DNA of 64,000 nucleotides. Source: Pelagibacteraceae bacterium (GTDB taxonomy: Bacteria; Pseudomonadota; Alphaproteobacteria; Pelagibacterales; Pelagibacteraceae). This document shows positions 1-13,256 of the stretch, in pieces. The position numbers and the translations under genes were made by a program. Position 1 is the stretch's first letter. Each line of letters starts with the position of its first letter. The notes beneath the pieces were generated by a model that was not told where the DNA came from, did not search any database, and saw only the letters and a program-made list of their open reading frames with translations. The stretch lies in the NCBI GenBank assembly GCA_022763425.1, contig JALEGD010000001.1, forward strand, positions 1,147,323 through 1,211,322, written 5' to 3'.

Positions 1-1230
1 ACAAATGAAGATAGTGATACATTAAAAAATTTTAGTAGCAATATTAACTACCAAAAATGGATTGGAAACAATTTACAAATATTCAACAATACATATTTAA
101 GACAAACAATTGCGGAATATGACAATTCAAGCTCCAATCAAACAGGATATGAAGGTGATAATAAAATGCTAAATACACAGTTTGGCATAAAAGACTCAAA
201 TAAAAATAAAGATCGTAGCTTAAAAGTTTATTACACTAGGTATGATAGAGAATATGATGAAAGAGGCGTAATTGATAACTATTATAGTAATGTTCTTGGA
301 ACGAAATATGACTATTCAAATTCATATAAAAATAAATTTTCTATAGGTTACGGTCTGGATTATAAATATGATTGGGGTGAATTTAATAATAGAGGTTCTT
401 ATTCAGCTTCAACAAAAGGTAATTCTGATAACTTCGCAACATATGCAAATGTAGGAAGTAAGTTTGGTGAATACAATTATTCAATATTTTTAAGAAATGA
501 CAAACATAAGCAAACTGGAAATAACATGTCATACAAAGTAGATTTAAATAGAAATTTATTTGAAAATATTAAAATTGGAATTAATAGAAACACCGGTTTA
601 CGAAATCCAACATTGTATGAACTATTTGGTACCGATAGCTATGGTTATAGTGGTAATAGAAATTTAAAACCAGAGAAAAGTGTTACTAACGAATTTTATT
701 CAAATATTGATTTTAATAAAAATAGCTTTTTATCTGTATCACTATTTAAAAGCGCAATATCAAATAATATCGAATATGTTAGTAATAAATATATCAACGA
801 TAATGATGATGTTGATTTAAATCAATATGGTACCGATATAGCTTATAATTTAAACAGCAAAGGGAGTAATTTGAAAGTTTTCTTTACGCAAATAAACTCA
901 CAAGATGAGATAAAAAGAAAACAATTAAGAAGACCGGAGTATAGCTATGGATTAAATTTTACAAAAAAAATGAACTCAAAAATATTAGGACTTTATGATC
1001 TTAATTTAAATTATAAACACTACGGAAAACATCTGGACACACACTCTTCGACGTTTAATCGTATTGAGATGGATAGTACTGATATTGTAAATATTGGACT
1101 ATCAAAAAAAGTTAAACACAGAAAATTCTACTTCAAAATCTCTAATCTTTTAAAAGAAACTTATTTAAGACCTCACGGATATAAACAACCAGGGCGGCAC
1201 TTGAAGTTTGGTTTTACAATTTCAAGATAA
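1..1230 (+). CDS. TonB-dependent outer membrane receptor, BtuB-like (5' truncated)
   Basis: The frame is open from base 1 without a stop, so the gene begins left of the window and only the C-terminal part of the beta-barrel is present. The protein is rich in alternating aromatic and polar residues. It holds the hallmark of the TonB receptor barrel near codons 200-225, with TGLRNPTLYELFG followed by NLKPEKS. Family knowledge: such receptors import cobalamin, siderophores or other large ligands across the outer membrane using TonB energy. BtuB is the closest type by feel, but the ligand cannot be read from this part. The next gene is a DUF6580 membrane protein 37 bases downstream, probably in the same transcript. 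Confidence 0.8.
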   Translation, partial: TNEDSDTLKNFSSNINYQKWIGNNLQIFNNTYLRQTIAEYDNSSSNQTGYEGDNKMLNTQFGIKDSNKNKDRSLKVYYTRYDREYDERGVIDNYYSNVLGTKYDYSNSYKNKFSIGYGLDYKYDWGEFNNRGSYSASTKGNSDNFATYANVGSKFGEYNYSIFLRNDKHKQTGNNMSYKVDLNRNLFENIKIGINRNTGLRNPTLYELFGTDSYGYSGNRNLKPEKSVTNEFYSNIDFNKNSFLSVSLFKSAISNNIEYVSNKYINDNDDVDLNQYGTDIAYNLNSKGSNLKVFFTQINSQDEIKRKQLRRPEYSYGLNFTKKMNSKILGLYDLNLNYKHYGKHLDTHSSTFNRIEMDSTDIVNIGLSKKVKHRKFYFKISNLLKETYLRPHGYKQPGRHLKFGFTISR

Positions 1231-1267
1231 AGCTAGATAATAAAAAAAATTAAGTTAAAATTAAAAA

Positions 1268-1759
1268 ATGTCTAAATATAAAATATTTATTGCATCCTTA
1301 ATTTTGTTAGCATGTAGTAGGTTTTTTCCACATCCGCCAAATTTTACAAATTTAATTGCTTTAAGTTTTTATGTACCTTTATTATTCGGTCGTAAATATA
1401 TACCTTTAGTTTTTTTCTGTTTTGTTGTTACAGATTTATTTATTGGTTTTCATAAAACTATATTTTTTACTTGGATTTCAGTCATTTTAATTGGTTACAC
1501 ATCAATGACGTTTCAAGGAATGTTAAAAAATAGAGTGCAAGGAATTTTTTTAAGCTTGTTTATTTTTTATATTCTATCCAATTTTGGGGTATGGTTATCG
1601 GGAATGTATACATATAATTTAACTGGTTTAATAAATTGCTACGTTATGGCTATACCGTTTTTTGGTAATACAATTGTCTCAACAGTTTTATACAGTTTAG
1701 TTATAGAAATGCTCATGAGATATTTTAGATTGACTAACTTTAAAAAATACCAAACTTAA
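1268..1759 (+). CDS. DUF6580 family membrane protein, ECF S-component-like
   Basis: This 163-residue protein has about five hydrophobic segments. Its N-terminal motif RFFPHPPNFTNLIAL followed by DLFIGFH is typical of DUF6580. That family resembles substrate-binding S components of ECF vitamin transporters and is often found beside TonB receptors, as here. I infer a role in moving the receptor's ligand, possibly a cobalamin-like compound, across the inner membrane. No ECF ATPase is visible nearby. The stop lies only 8 bases from the 3' processing stem of the convergent 23S rRNA. Confidence 0.65.
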   Translation: MSKYKIFIASLILLACSRFFPHPPNFTNLIALSFYVPLLFGRKYIPLVFFCFVVTDLFIGFHKTIFFTWISVILIGYTSMTFQGMLKNRVQGIFLSLFIFYILSNFGVWLSGMYTYNLTGLINCYVMAIPFFGNTIVSTVLYSLVIEMLMRYFRLTNFKKYQT

Positions 1760-1767
1760 TTTTTTTT

Positions 1768-1788
1768 AAAATTTTTTTCAGTGCATAA

Positions 1789-1795
<7 letters not shown>
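1768..1795 (-). other. 23S rRNA 3' processing-stem strand
   Basis: This stretch, just beyond the 3' end of 23S, is complementary to 4529-4556 at its 5' end, with 26 of 28 positions matching. Such stems loop out the pre-23S rRNA and are cut by RNase III. It overlaps the estimated 3' end of the mature rRNA by a few bases. Confidence 0.7.
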
Positions 1796-4528
<2,733 letters not shown>

Positions 4529-4535
<7 letters not shown>

Positions 4536-4556
4536 ATATGCACAGAAAAAAATTTT
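4529..4556 (-). other. 23S rRNA 5' processing-stem strand
   Basis: Partner of 1768-1795; see that entry. The two arms share an A/T-rich run, then GTGCAT and ATCAAGC blocks. The rest of the spacer up to the tRNA-Ala gene (4557-4669) is very AT-rich with no further feature that I recognise. Confidence 0.7.
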
Positions 4557-4669
4557 CTGTTCATTGAATTTTTGAAAAAATAATTTCTTAAAAATAAATT
4601 TTTAAAAAATTAAGGATAAAAAAATTAAGATTATTCGTATTTACAATTTTAAAAGAGTGTCTCTAGGTT

Positions 4670-4745
4670 TGGTGGAGGATAGCGGGATCGAACCGCTGAC
4701 CTCCTGAATGCAAATCAGGCGCTCTCCCAGCTGAGCTAATCCCCC
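4670..4745 (-). tRNA. tRNA-Ala (anticodon TGC)
   Basis: The reverse complement folds as a standard 76-base cloverleaf. It has a GGGGGAT acceptor strand, an anticodon loop holding TGC, GGTTCGATCC in the T arm and an encoded CCA end. It sits in the 16S-23S spacer, the usual place for tRNA-Ala in rRNA operons. Confidence 0.96.
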
Positions 4746-4753
4746 AGAAAAAA

Positions 4754-4830
4754 TGGTGGGCCGAGAAAGACTTGAACTTTCGACCCCACCCTTATCAAGG
4801 GTGTGCTCTAACCAACTGAGCTACCGGCCC
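4754..4830 (-). tRNA. tRNA-Ile (anticodon GAT)
   Basis: The reverse complement is a 77-base cloverleaf with acceptor GGGCCGG, anticodon loop containing GAT, T-arm GTTCAAGTC and encoded CCA. It lies eight bases from the tRNA-Ala gene within the rRNA spacer and is co-transcribed with the rRNAs. Confidence 0.96.
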
Positions 4831-4861
4831 GCATTATTGAGCTCATTACAAACACCAGAGT

Positions 4862-4884
4862 TAGAAGAGAAACGAGGACGGTCA
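4862..4884 (-). other. 16S rRNA 3' processing-stem strand
   Basis: This 23-base stretch between 16S and tRNA-Ile is complementary, with three mismatches or wobbles, to 6527-6549 in the leader. Paired, they would enclose the whole pre-16S rRNA in a stem of the kind cut by RNase III. Confidence 0.7.
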
Positions 4885-4934
4885 ACTTATCGATGTTAAG
4901 TGAGAACTTAAAAACAAGTTTTAAGTTATCCTTA

Positions 4935-6421
<1,487 letters not shown>

Positions 6422-6526
6422 AATAACGGCGTACACAAGCTTTGTGTATTAAATACACCACTCGTACAAATTACTATTTGTATAAGTTTATTATAAGCGT
6501 GTACGACAAATTTTTTGTGACAAATA

Positions 6527-6549
6527 TAACCGTCCACGCTTCTCTTCTA
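6527..6549 (-). other. 16S rRNA 5' processing-stem strand
   Basis: Partner of 4862-4884; the arms share AGAAGAGAA and GGACGGT blocks. Its position about 105 bases upstream of mature 16S is normal for a pre-16S stem. Confidence 0.7.
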
Positions 6550-6556
6550 TAATTTA

Positions 6557-6570
6557 CGTTTTAAAGAGCT
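6557..6570 (-). promoter_or_regulatory. boxA-like antitermination element
   Basis: On the minus strand this reads AGCTCTTTAAAACG, close to the E. coli rrn boxA core TGCTCTTTAACA. Together with the hairpin just upstream it matches the boxB-boxA order of rRNA leaders that recruit NusB/NusE and prevent Rho termination. Confidence 0.55.
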
Positions 6571-6582
6571 CAACAAAACTGT

Positions 6583-6620
6583 GAAAAATCTTTTAACCGG
6601 TAAAAGATTTTTTTCAGTTT
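6583..6620 (-). promoter_or_regulatory. boxB-like hairpin in rRNA leader
   Basis: An inverted repeat of about 13 bases per arm (AAAAATCTTTTA type) encloses a short loop around CCGG. It lies 13 bases upstream of the boxA-like sequence on the transcribed strand. Position fits boxB; an intrinsic-terminator reading is less likely in an rRNA leader. Confidence 0.45.
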
Positions 6621-6680
6621 CATTTAAATTTGTTAGCTAAACACCTGAATAATTTAAATTAATCGGCGTTAGGAAGCTGC

Positions 6681-6708
6681 GTAATATATGAAAACTAACC
6701 TAAGTCAA
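6681..6708 (-). promoter_or_regulatory. candidate rRNA operon promoter
   Basis: On the minus strand TTGACT (6703-6708) is followed after 16 bases by TATTAC (6681-6686). A second TTGACT lies at 6711-6716. This would give a leader of about 250 bases holding boxB, boxA and the processing stem. The assignment rests on consensus alone. Confidence 0.35.
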
Positions 6709-6816
6709 GCAGTCAAAATTAGCAAAAAAACGTTGATTTATAAGGGTTTTTTGATGATATTTTTCTTTAAAATCAACTCATAGTAGATAAATAATACAAA
6801 CTAACTTTTTGAAAAT

Positions 6817-8088
6817 ATGGTTCAGAATCTTAATAAAAAAAACTTAAAATTCATTATTTCTGGATTAATTTTTTTAATCATTTCTGTTTTTTTTTTTTTA
6901 AATCAAAATTATTACAACAAAAATAAAGAAATAAAAAATTATACAGAATTTAAAGGTGAGCTAATAAATTTTCATTCATTAATAAAAAATAAAATTCAAA
7001 ACCAACATAATAAAAAAACTATTGGTATCAAAAAAGGACAAAGTCTTAATTCGATACTTAGTGAAGCAGGCGCTTCGCAAAAAGAAATTTTTAATATTTC
7101 TAAAATTTTAAGACAATACATAAGTCTTAAACAACTTAATACTAATCAAATTTTTGAAATCTTAACCAATAAAAATACTGGAGAAATTATTAGACTTACT
7201 GTCAATTTAGATAACATAAATTCTTTACATATTTTTAAAAAAGATAATAAATTTGTAGCAAATAAAATTGAAAAAGTTCTCTATAAAAAAACTGTTCTTG
7301 GTGAGGGATTAATTAAATCAAGCTTATTTCAAGCTGCTCAAAAAGAAAATATTGATGCTGAAGTTGTAGTAGATTTTGCAAGAATATTTGGATTTGAAAT
7401 TGATTTTCAAAGAGACATTAGAAAAAATGATATCTTTCAAATTGTTTATGACAAATATGTTGATGATGATGGAGAGCTTCAGAAAAATGGTGAAATTATT
7501 TATGCTTATATGAAAAATAGAGGAAGAGAAATTGCGCTATATCGTTTTGTAGATCAAAAAGGTATTCCTGGTTATTATCAAACAAACGGAAAAAGTATTG
7601 AGAAAGCATTAATGAAAACTCCTATTAACGGTGCTCGACTGTCTTCTACTTACGGTATGAGGAAACATCCAATCCTTGGTTATAATAAAATGCATAGAGG
7701 GACAGATTTTGCTGCTCCAAAAGGAACTCCTATCATGGCGTCAGGCTCAGGAATAATTGAAATGGCAAAATGGAATGGCGCTTATGGCAAGTATATTAGG
7801 ATAAGACATAACTCAAAATATAAAACTGCTTATGCTCATCTAAATGGATATGCGAGAGGAATAAAAAGAGGAGCTAAAGTTAGACAAGGGCAAATAATTG
7901 GTTATGTCGGTAGCACCGGTAGATCAACTGGTCCCCATTTACATTATGAAGTTCTGGTAAATGGAAAAAGAATGAACTCACAAAGGCTAAAGCTTCCTTC
8001 GGGCAGAACTTTGAGAGGTGAAGATAGAGAAAAATTTGAAATCTCCAGAATTAAAATTGATGTAATGCGATCAAATTTAGTAAATTAA
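6817..8088 (+). CDS. M23 family metallopeptidase (murein hydrolase-like)
   Basis: This is a 423-residue envelope protein with one N-terminal membrane anchor at about residues 14-30. A LysM/OapA-like segment follows at about 66-120, and an M23 peptidase domain at about 280-395. The zinc ligands are visible: H293 and D297 in MHRGTD, and H376 in the HLHYE motif, with H374 beside it. Proteins of this layout cut or regulate peptidoglycan crosslinks during growth and division. An EnvC/NlpD-like regulator is excluded by the intact metal site. It is divergent from the rRNA operon and overlaps the convergent CysNC gene by four bases. Confidence 0.88.
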   Translation: MVQNLNKKNLKFIISGLIFLIISVFFFLNQNYYNKNKEIKNYTEFKGELINFHSLIKNKIQNQHNKKTIGIKKGQSLNSILSEAGASQKEIFNISKILRQYISLKQLNTNQIFEILTNKNTGEIIRLTVNLDNINSLHIFKKDNKFVANKIEKVLYKKTVLGEGLIKSSLFQAAQKENIDAEVVVDFARIFGFEIDFQRDIRKNDIFQIVYDKYVDDDGELQKNGEIIYAYMKNRGREIALYRFVDQKGIPGYYQTNGKSIEKALMKTPINGARLSSTYGMRKHPILGYNKMHRGTDFAAPKGTPIMASGSGIIEMAKWNGAYGKYIRIRHNSKYKTAYAHLNGYARGIKRGAKVRQGQIIGYVGSTGRSTGPHLHYEVLVNGKRMNSQRLKLPSGRTLRGEDREKFEISRIKIDVMRSNLVN

Positions 8089-9896
8089 AATATCTTTTTA
8101 ATTATCTTATTCAATGATGATGAAATATCTTCCTTGGAAGTATCTATTTTTAAAAAAGGATTTTTTGGTTCTTCATAACCATTTGTCAGTCCAATTTTGC
8201 TAAAGTTTTTAATTTTTTTCGATTTTTTATATAGGTTTTTAGGATCTCTTTTCATGCAAACTTTTAAAGGTGTATTAACGAATACTTCATAAAATTCATT
8301 TTTTTCAAATAAAGATTTTGCAAATGCTCTGTCTTTTGCGAATGGAGAAATAACCGCAACAATTACTATTAAACCAGCATCAACCATTAACTTACTAATC
8401 TCTGCTACCCTTCTAATATTTTCTGTCCTATCGGCTGCCGTAAAGCCTAGATTTTTGTTTACCCCAAGTCTCAAATTGTCACCATCAAGGATGTATACAT
8501 GCTTATTTTGCTGGGTTAGTTTTTTTTCTAAAGCTTGAGCAATAGTTGATTTTCCTGATCCTGATAATCCAGTAAACCAAATACATTTTGGTTTTTGCCT
8601 TTTCATTTTTGCTCTAATGGATTTATTGATTTTACCTTCAGTTTTAAAAATATTTCCCGATCGTCTTAATTCAAAATTTATTTTACCGGCACAAACAATT
8701 ACAAAACTAAATTCATCAATTAATACAAAATTTCTTAGACCAGGCACTTTAGGGGAAGTTGAGTAAACTAATTGATCATTACTTGTGAACTCTATTTCTC
8801 CAATTTCGTTTAAATCTAGTTCATTTATATTGATGTTTTTTTCTTTTAAAGAAAAATGAGATTTTTTAATTTTTAAAACTGTTATTTTTGAAATTTTATT
8901 ATGGATTCTAATTAAATATTGCCTACCAGGGATTATTTTATCATCAGAAGTAACTACTACATCTGCATTAAAAGCGTTACCAGTTGAAATGTTTTTATTA
9001 TCAGTTGACACAATCACATCACCTTTGGATATGTCAATTTGTTTTTTTAAATCTAAGCTTGCATAAGAGTTTGATAACTTTTTAACTTTTTTAAAATTAT
9101 AAAAAATACTTTTTATAGAAGTTGTATTCTCATAAGGTAAGATTTTAATTTGTTGATTAATTTTTATAGTACCACGTAGATCTCCCATAAAATTTCTTAT
9201 CGATCTATTAGGTCTATGAATATTTTGTACACTTAAAAAACTATCAGTATTTAACTTTTTATTTTTAATTGAGATAATTGTATCAAGAATACTTTTACCC
9301 TTGTACCAAGTTATTTTTCTTGATTTTAAAACAACATTATCTCCAATTAGTGCTGAGGTTGGTATATAAAATTTATTTATACTATTTTTATTTTTTAAAA
9401 ATTTATCTAAGCTATTTTTGATTTCTTCATATTTATTTTTATTATAGTTAATTGTATCTATTTTATTAATTGCAAAAATTATATTTTTTATTTCAAGAAA
9501 TTCTAAAATTTTAATATGCCTCATAGTTTGCTCTAAAATTCCTTTTTTTGAGTCAACTAAAAGAATTGCTATTTCACAATTCGATGCAGCAGTTACAACA
9601 TTTCTGGTATATTGATGATGTCCGGGACTGTCATGAAAAACTAATCTATGATTTTTATAATTAATATATCTGTGTGCTACATCAATTGTAATACCCTGTT
9701 CTCTTTCATCTTGAAGACCATCTAATAAAAGAGCATAGTCCAATTTTGAACCTGTTGTTCCGTACCTGTTTGATAAATTTTTTAATTTTAATTTTTGATC
9801 TTCAAATATATTTTTAGTTTCGTATATAATTCTTCCAATTAAAGTAGATTTACCATCATCAACACTTCCGCAAGTTACAATTTTCTTTATTTCCAC
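8085..9896 (-). CDS. cysNC: bifunctional sulfate adenylyltransferase subunit 1 / APS kinase (CysN-CysC fusion)
   Basis: This is a 603-residue fusion. Residues 1-430 are a GTPase of the EF-Tu type with GSVDDGKST, DSPGHHQY and NKID. The APS kinase domain runs from about 435 to 603, with P-loop GLSGSGKST and the DGDN...RR.AE signature. It joins ATP and sulfate to APS with CysD and phosphorylates APS to PAPS in the cytoplasm. The start codon is GTG, overlapping the cysD stop as TAGTG, which implies translational coupling. Reductases for assimilation (CysH, CysIJ) are not in the window, so PAPS could serve either sulfate assimilation or sulfation. Confidence 0.92.
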   Translation of the reverse strand: MEIKKIVTCGSVDDGKSTLIGRIIYETKNIFEDQKLKLKNLSNRYGTTGSKLDYALLLDGLQDEREQGITIDVAHRYINYKNHRLVFHDSPGHHQYTRNVVTAASNCEIAILLVDSKKGILEQTMRHIKILEFLEIKNIIFAINKIDTINYNKNKYEEIKNSLDKFLKNKNSINKFYIPTSALIGDNVVLKSRKITWYKGKSILDTIISIKNKKLNTDSFLSVQNIHRPNRSIRNFMGDLRGTIKINQQIKILPYENTTSIKSIFYNFKKVKKLSNSYASLDLKKQIDISKGDVIVSTDNKNISTGNAFNADVVVTSDDKIIPGRQYLIRIHNKISKITVLKIKKSHFSLKEKNININELDLNEIGEIEFTSNDQLVYSTSPKVPGLRNFVLIDEFSFVIVCAGKINFELRRSGNIFKTEGKINKSIRAKMKRQKPKCIWFTGLSGSGKSTIAQALEKKLTQQNKHVYILDGDNLRLGVNKNLGFTAADRTENIRRVAEISKLMVDAGLIVIVAVISPFAKDRAFAKSLFEKNEFYEVFVNTPLKVCMKRDPKNLYKKSKKIKNFSKIGLTNGYEEPKNPFLKIDTSKEDISSSLNKIIKKIF

Positions 9897-10789
9897 TAAA
9901 AATAACCTTCTCGTTTTTTTAATTCCATACTATTCGGCTTATCCAAATCAATAAGGCGTCCAGATCTTTCTGAATTTTTCTCATATAAAGTCTCTCTTAT
10001 GACTTCATCAATATTTTTAGCATTACTTTTAATGCCTGCTGTGAGCGGGTAACAGCCTAATGTTCTAAATCGAATATTTTCAAATATTATTTTTTCTCTA
10101 TTATTAATTTTAAATCTTTTGTCGTCTAATAAAAAATATGCATTTTCTTTTTTTACACATTTTCTTTTTTTTGAAAAATAAAGGTTAACAATTTCTATAT
10201 TTTCTCTTTTTATATAATTCCAAATATCAAACTCAGTCCAATTAGAGATTGGAAATACCCTTAGTGTTTGTCCGTCATTTCTTCCAAAGTTATAAAGGTT
10301 CCATAACTCTGGTCTTTGGTTTTTTGGATTCCAAAGATGACCGTATTCTCTAACAGATACCACTCTTTCTTTAGATCTACTTGCCTCTTCATCTCTTCTT
10401 GCTCCACCATACACAACATCAAATTTATATTTATCCAAAGCATCTTTTAATGCTTTTGTTTTCATTACATCAGTGTAATTTTTGTCTTTTTGAGGGTTAA
10501 GTCTTAAGCCTTTTTGATTGGTATAAGTAATTATTTTTAATTTATATTTTTTTTTAATTTTTTCTCTAAATAAAATCATCTCTTTAAATTTCCATTTTGT
10601 ATCGATGTGCAATAATGGAAAAGGTACATTTGATGGATAAAAAGCTTTTCTTGCCAGATGTAATAATACCGAGGAGTCTTTTCCTATAGAATACATCATC
10701 ACTGGGTTATCAGAATTTACATAAGCATCTCTAATGATAGAAATAGCTTCAGCTTCAAGTTGATCTAGTAATTGATTTTTCGAAGACAC
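9896..10789 (-). CDS. cysD: sulfate adenylyltransferase subunit 2
   Basis: This 297-residue PP-loop ATP pyrophosphatase has SIGKDSS at residues 34-40 and the family motif GGARRDEEASRSKERV in the middle. With CysN it forms the ATP sulfurylase that makes APS from sulfate. It is first in a two-gene operon and shares one base with cysNC. The length matches the family (about 300). SAR11 strains are generally described as lacking this pathway, so its presence is informative about the lineage. Confidence 0.94.
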   Translation of the reverse strand: MSSKNQLLDQLEAEAISIIRDAYVNSDNPVMMYSIGKDSSVLLHLARKAFYPSNVPFPLLHIDTKWKFKEMILFREKIKKKYKLKIITYTNQKGLRLNPQKDKNYTDVMKTKALKDALDKYKFDVVYGGARRDEEASRSKERVVSVREYGHLWNPKNQRPELWNLYNFGRNDGQTLRVFPISNWTEFDIWNYIKRENIEIVNLYFSKKRKCVKKENAYFLLDDKRFKINNREKIIFENIRFRTLGCYPLTAGIKSNAKNIDEVIRETLYEKNSERSGRLIDLDKPNSMELKKREGYF

Positions 10790-10828
10790 AAGTATAATTT
10801 TTTAAATTTTAAAAATTAACTATTAACT

Positions 10829-11248
10829 TTAATTTGAAGATTTAGCTACTACAGTATTATTATCACCATCTAATTTATTTAAATCAGATTCTTGAGATGT
10901 ATTATCTTCAATGCAACTCTCATCTACATTTGTTGTTTCTTCATCTTTATTTTCTTCAGAAATAGTTTTCATTTCTTCAGGTGGTGGCATCATTCTTGCA
11001 AAGTGGTCCGCGTGTTGAAAATAGTTTTCTGCTAAAATTTTATCTCCCGAAGCTAAAGCTTCAGACGCTAATTTGTTATACTTTTCAAATAATTTTGATG
11101 CATTTCCATTAAATCTAACTCTTTGATGATTAAATGAACGTCCCTGGTCATTTAATTTTATTACTTGTGATGGCCTTGATCCGTTGTGTCTTCGACCATT
11201 TCTTCTATTATTATTTCGTCCTCTAGGACGTCTATCAAAATTTGCCAT
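10829..11248 (-). CDS. DUF4167 domain protein
   Basis: The 139-residue protein has an Arg/Asn-rich basic N terminus (about residues 5-24). A conserved helical block follows around 45-90, with ASKLFEKYNKLASEAL and AENYFQHADHFARM, and then an acidic low-complexity tail. This layout is the alphaproteobacterial DUF4167 family, usually encoded beside prmC and prfA as here. The basic tail suggests RNA or ribosome binding, which is inference; no function is established. Confidence 0.85.
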   Translation of the reverse strand: MANFDRRPRGRNNNRRNGRRHNGSRPSQVIKLNDQGRSFNHQRVRFNGNASKLFEKYNKLASEALASGDKILAENYFQHADHFARMMPPPEEMKTISEENKDEETTNVDESCIEDNTSQESDLNKLDGDNNTVVAKSSN

Positions 11249-11322
11249 TAAGTTGGTTTTTATAATTTATATAAATCTTACTAAAATATATTTAAGATAC
11301 CCTTAATGACCATAAATTTATA

Positions 11323-12189
11323 TTATTGTAAAGTGTAATTTTTTACCTTTTTAGCTAACAAACACCTTATTTGATTATTAGTTAGTTTATACTTAGAAAC
11401 TATAATAAAACCATTAGAAATTAATAATTTTTTAATTTGCAAAAACTGGTTATCTCCAATTTCAAAAGCAAGGTAACCATTTAATTTAATATTATTTCTA
11501 AATTTTTTAATTATTTCTCTATAAAATCTTAAGCCATCTTTATTGTCTCCGATTAATGCTTCTTTTGGCTCAAATTTTTTTATTCCCGGATCTAAATTAA
11601 TGTAATCAGATAATTTGAGGTAAGGCGGATTAGAAATAATTAAATCAAATTTATCATCAGTTTTGTATGTAAAAATACTTTTTTTTAAAAGTTTAATCCT
11701 ATTTATTAAATTTAAATTATTTAAATTTATTTTGGTATTTAAAATAGCATCTTGTGAAATATCAATTCCTATACCAGTAGATTTTTTATAACATTCTAAT
11801 AAAGATATACTTATACAACCTGAGCCGCATCCAATATCTAAAAATTTAAGTTTCTTTTTTTTATTTATTTCTTTTGTAACCATTTCAATCAAAACTTCTG
11901 TTTCCGGTCTTGGTATTAAAACTTTTTTTGAGATATCTAAATCAAAATTCCAAAAACTTTTTTGGTTTATTATTTTAGATACAGGTTTTTTTGATATTCT
12001 TTGATTAACAAAATCTTTAAATTTTTCTCTTTCTTCTTTATTTAATTCTTCTTCAGTATTTAAAAATAAGTCCAATCTACTTTTTTTCTTTAAGACATGC
12101 GCCAATAAAACTTCTGTATCTAGTTTATATGTTTTAGAGACACCAGATAACAAATTGTAACAATTCTTTAAAGCCTGACTGATATTCAT
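11323..12189 (-). CDS. prmC: peptide chain release factor N5-glutamine methyltransferase
   Basis: This 288-residue class I SAM methyltransferase has an SAM-binding loop at about residues 117-124 (FLDIGCGSGC) and the catalytic NPPY at 187-190. PrmC methylates the glutamine of the GGQ motif in release factors, and its substrate gene prfA lies directly upstream with a one-base overlap. The N-terminal helical domain that recognises the release factor is present. Confidence 0.94.
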   Translation of the reverse strand: MNISQALKNCYNLLSGVSKTYKLDTEVLLAHVLKKKSRLDLFLNTEEELNKEEREKFKDFVNQRISKKPVSKIINQKSFWNFDLDISKKVLIPRPETEVLIEMVTKEINKKKKLKFLDIGCGSGCISISLLECYKKSTGIGIDISQDAILNTKINLNNLNLINRIKLLKKSIFTYKTDDKFDLIISNPPYLKLSDYINLDPGIKKFEPKEALIGDNKDGLRFYREIIKKFRNNIKLNGYLAFEIGDNQFLQIKKLLISNGFIIVSKYKLTNNQIRCLLAKKVKNYTLQ

Positions 12190-13256
12190 TAACTTTCCAA
12201 TTGCTGTTCCTGAAATTGAATTTGTAATGCATCTGAAATTTCTGAAAATACATCACCAGATAAAAAATCAGATAATTTATGAAGTGTTAAATTAATACGG
12301 TGATCTGTCACTCTGCCTTGCGGAAAATTATAGGTCCTAATTCTTTCAGATCTATCACCTGAGCCAATTTGAGATTTTCTTGTAGATGACCTTTCTTTTT
12401 CTAATTTTGATCGCTCAAGTTCATAAAGTTTTGATCTTAAAATTTTTAAAGCTTTAGCTTTATTTTTGTGCTGTGATTTTTCATCTTGTTGGGAAACAAC
12501 AATTCCACTGGGGATATGAGTAATTCTTACAGCGCTATCAGTTGTGTTAACTGATTGTCCGCCTGGTCCACTTGATCTAAAGACATCAATCCTAAGTTCA
12601 TTTTCGTCAATTTTTACATCGACATCTTCTGCTTCAGGTAAAACTGCAACTGTTGCGGCAGATGTGTGTACTCGTCCTTGTGTTTCTGTTTTTGGGACTC
12701 TCTGAACTCGGTGTACACCAGACTCAAATTTTAATTTTGAAAATACATTTTTACCTGTGACTGAAAAAACAACTTCTTTATAGCCCCCAGCATCACTATC
12801 GGAGATACTAATTATTTCAGTTTTCCAACCGTTGTTTGAGGCTACTTTTTGATACATTTCAAATAAATCTCCAGCAAATAAAGACGCTTCTAAGCCACCA
12901 GTACCAGCACGAATTTCAATAATGGCATTTTTTTCATCAGCTTCATCTTTTGGTAACATGAAAATTTTAATTTTAGTTTCAAGTTCTCCTATTTTTTCTT
13001 TAATTTCATTAAGCTCTAATTCTGCCATTTCTTTTAACTCTTTATCAGCAGATTTATCTTCAAGAATCTTTTGAGAACCTTCTTTATCTTCAACCATTTT
13101 AATATAGTTTTTTACGTCAATAATAATATCTCCAATTGAAGAATATTCTTTTGAATTTTTAACGTAAGTATTTTTATCAATATCAGTTTGAGAGAGTGTT
13201 TTTTCTAACGTCTCATATCTAGAAATAATTTCTTTGACTTTATTAATTGGTAACAT
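12189..13256 (-). CDS. prfA: peptide chain release factor 1
   Basis: This is a 355-residue class I release factor. The stop-codon recognition tripeptide is PKT at residues 188-190, which places it as RF1 (UAA/UAG) rather than RF2. The GGQ motif that triggers peptide release is at 232-234, in [17 protein letters not shown]. Its start overlaps the end of ispG by 14 bases and its end overlaps prmC, so the three genes are probably one transcript with coupled translation. Confidence 0.96.
   Translation of the reverse strand: MLPINKVKEIISRYETLEKTLSQTDIDKNTYVKNSKEYSSIGDIIIDVKNYIKMVEDKEGSQKILEDKSADKELKEMAELELNEIKEKIGELETKIKIFMLPKDEADEKNAIIEIRAGTGGLEASLFAGDLFEMYQKVASNNGWKTEIISISDSDAGGYKEVVFSVTGKNVFSKLKFESGVHRVQRVPKTETQGRVHTSAATVAVLPEAEDVDVKIDENELRIDVFRSSGPGGQSVNTTDSAVRITHIPSGIVVSQQDEKSQHKNKAKALKILRSKLYELERSKLEKERSSTRKSQIGSGDRSERIRTYNFPQGRVTDHRINLTLHKLSDFLSGDVFSEISDALQIQFQEQQLES

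Larger units (their letters stand above)
6422..6816. promoter_or_regulatory. rRNA operon leader and divergent intergenic region
   Basis: This 395-base gap separates the 16S gene (leftward) from the M23 peptidase gene (rightward). It contains no ORF that I believe. It does hold the 16S processing-stem strand, a boxA-like element, a boxB-like hairpin and a candidate rrn promoter, listed separately. Promoter elements of the peptidase gene must also lie here, but none is clear. Confidence 0.6.
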
